Of a stretch of 64,000 nucleotides of DNA, positions 63,520 to 64,000 are shown piece after piece; position 1 is the stretch's first letter, and every line of letters begins with the position of its first letter. Made by a program: the position numbers and the translations under genes. Source of the stretch: Phaseolus vulgaris (Eukaryota; Streptophyta; Magnoliopsida; Fabales; Fabaceae). Location of the stretch: assembly GCF_000499845.2 (NCBI RefSeq), contig NC_023758.2, positions 6,929,080-6,993,079 on the forward strand. The letters run 5' to 3'. A model generated the notes under the pieces. That model saw only the letters and a program-made list of their open reading frames with translations, was not told where the DNA came from and did no database searches.

Positions 63520-64000
63520 AATGTTTGCAACTTGTTCTTTTCGCTATTAACTGAATGAATACACTTATGATATCTTTGAAAACCAATTTCATGTGTTAAA
63601 ATTGTGTTTTGATATGTTTAATATTTCTTTTACAATCTTAGTGTATGAATTGATTGAAACACTTATGAATATATTCGGAAAACAATTTCACGTGTTAAAA
63701 TTGTGTTTTCATATTTTTTTACAATCTAAGGTCTATTAATTGATTCAAACACTTATGATACCTTTGAAAAACCATTTCATGTGTTCAAATTGTATTTTGA
63801 TATGTTTAATACTTCTTTTACAATCTAAGGTCTATTCATTGATTGAAACACTTATGATATCTTTGAAAAACAATTTCATGTGTTAATATTGTGTTTTGAT
63901 ATGTTTAATACTTCTTTCATTTACAATCTAAGGTTTTATAACCAAGGAAACTATAAGAAAGTGAATGTTCTGTATAATAATAGTTTAAAAGTATCTTAAC
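63520..64000. repeat. Partial unit at the window end
   Basis: It has A, B, C, D and most of S, cut by the window edge after 'gtatcttaac'. B reads 'attcggaaaac' and is 1 bp shorter at 'catatttttttac'. The D/S join reads 'ataaccaagg', so CCTAGG is lost. The array must go on past 64000. Confidence 0.95.

Larger units (their letters stand above)
1..64000. repeat. AT-rich higher-order satellite array, whole window
   Basis: Every part of the window is covered by one satellite family in one orientation. The basic unit is 510 bp and consists of four related monomers (A 99, B 91, C 99, D 89 bp) plus a 132-bp segment S. Cutting at the S anchor gives 121 complete units and one partial unit. Hand counts give 22 G/C of 99 in monomer A and 35 of 132 in S. 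No insertion of unrelated DNA, inversion or single-copy stretch was seen, and both window ends lie inside the array. Such arrays are typical of eukaryotic centromeric or other heterochromatic DNA; family and species are not recognised. Stop codons recur in the frames traced, so no protein-coding gene is supported. Confidence 0.97.
20704..64000. repeat. Zone 2: expanded units and 222-bp units
   Basis: This part holds 74 complete units and one partial unit: 39 of about 510 bp, 19 of about 798, 10 of 222, 3 of 1087, 2 of 411 and one of 1377. Monomer A mostly starts gaatacac, caatacac or cattacac. There is no 320-bp unit. Some S segments carry 'tttgatatcc' in place of 'ttttataacc', a form not seen in zone 1. 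Exceptions with the zone-1 style A start lie at 46210, 54845 and 56597. Confidence 0.85.

Noticed and set aside
1..64000. CRISPR array
   Set aside because: The repeats are 89-132 bp modules in direct contact, with no short repeat and unique spacer pattern, and no cas gene is present.
1..64000. Telomeric repeats or a transposon-derived tandem array
   Set aside because: No TTAGGG- or TTTAGGG-like runs, no long terminal repeats, terminal inverted repeats or coding remnants were seen.
1..64000. Identification as a known satellite family or species
   Set aside because: I do not recognise the monomer, and I cannot run a database search. Naming a family would be a guess.

Overview
The window is one uninterrupted, head-to-tail tandem array of an AT-rich satellite DNA (about 22-27% G+C in the modules counted by hand). 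I found no gene, RNA gene, transposon, CRISPR array or single-copy stretch in the 64 kb. All repeats read in the same direction, and the array runs off both ends. This is typical of eukaryotic heterochromatin (centromere, pericentromere, subtelomere or knob). I do not recognise the satellite family and cannot name the organism or chromosome position from sequence alone.

Building blocks. The basic higher-order unit is 510 bp and has five modules: monomers A (99 bp), B (91), C (99) and D (89), which are diverged copies of one sequence, then a 132-bp segment S. S is distinct at its 5' end but looks like a badly degraded fifth monomer at its 3' end. I cut units at an anchor inside S (aatgtttgcaacttgttc), which gives 121 complete units and one partial unit. 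Almost all lengths are sums of modules: 222 (A/D + S), 312 (A/B + C/D + S), 320 (two monomers + S), 411 (A, B, C/D + S), 510 (ABCD + S), 798 ((ABC)x2 D S), 1087 ((ABC)x3 D S) and 1377 ((ABC)x4 D S). Counts: 67 of about 510, 19 of about 798, 12 of 222, 11 of about 320, 7 of 411, 3 of 1087, and one each of 312 and 1377.

Layout. Zone 1 (1 to about 20.7 kb) has full or shortened units only (510, 411, 320, 312, 222) and an A monomer that starts with an 'aaaacac' type. It carries larger tandem duplications of 2582 bp and 1652 bp. Zone 2 (about 20.7 kb to the end) has all the lengthened units (798, 1087, 1377), ten 222-bp units, no 320-bp units, and an A monomer that mostly starts 'gaatacac', 'caatacac' or 'cattacac'. 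It carries super-repeats of 1346, 2618, 3194 and 1752 bp and a segmental duplication at 8.6 kb offset (10.4 kb beyond a nested duplication). A 38-bp microduplication in S marks the zone border and recurs twice within the 1346-bp super-repeat.

How it fits together. The lengthened units carry D/A hybrid monomers at the extra junction. The 222-bp units carry the mirror A/D hybrid. This is what unequal crossing-over (or equivalent replication slippage) between D of one unit and A of another would leave. Each monomer is built round a dyad, and the only CpG sites of the consensus are in B and S, at places where A, C and D have TpG. Any centromere function is inference: no CENP-B-box-like 17-mer was seen.
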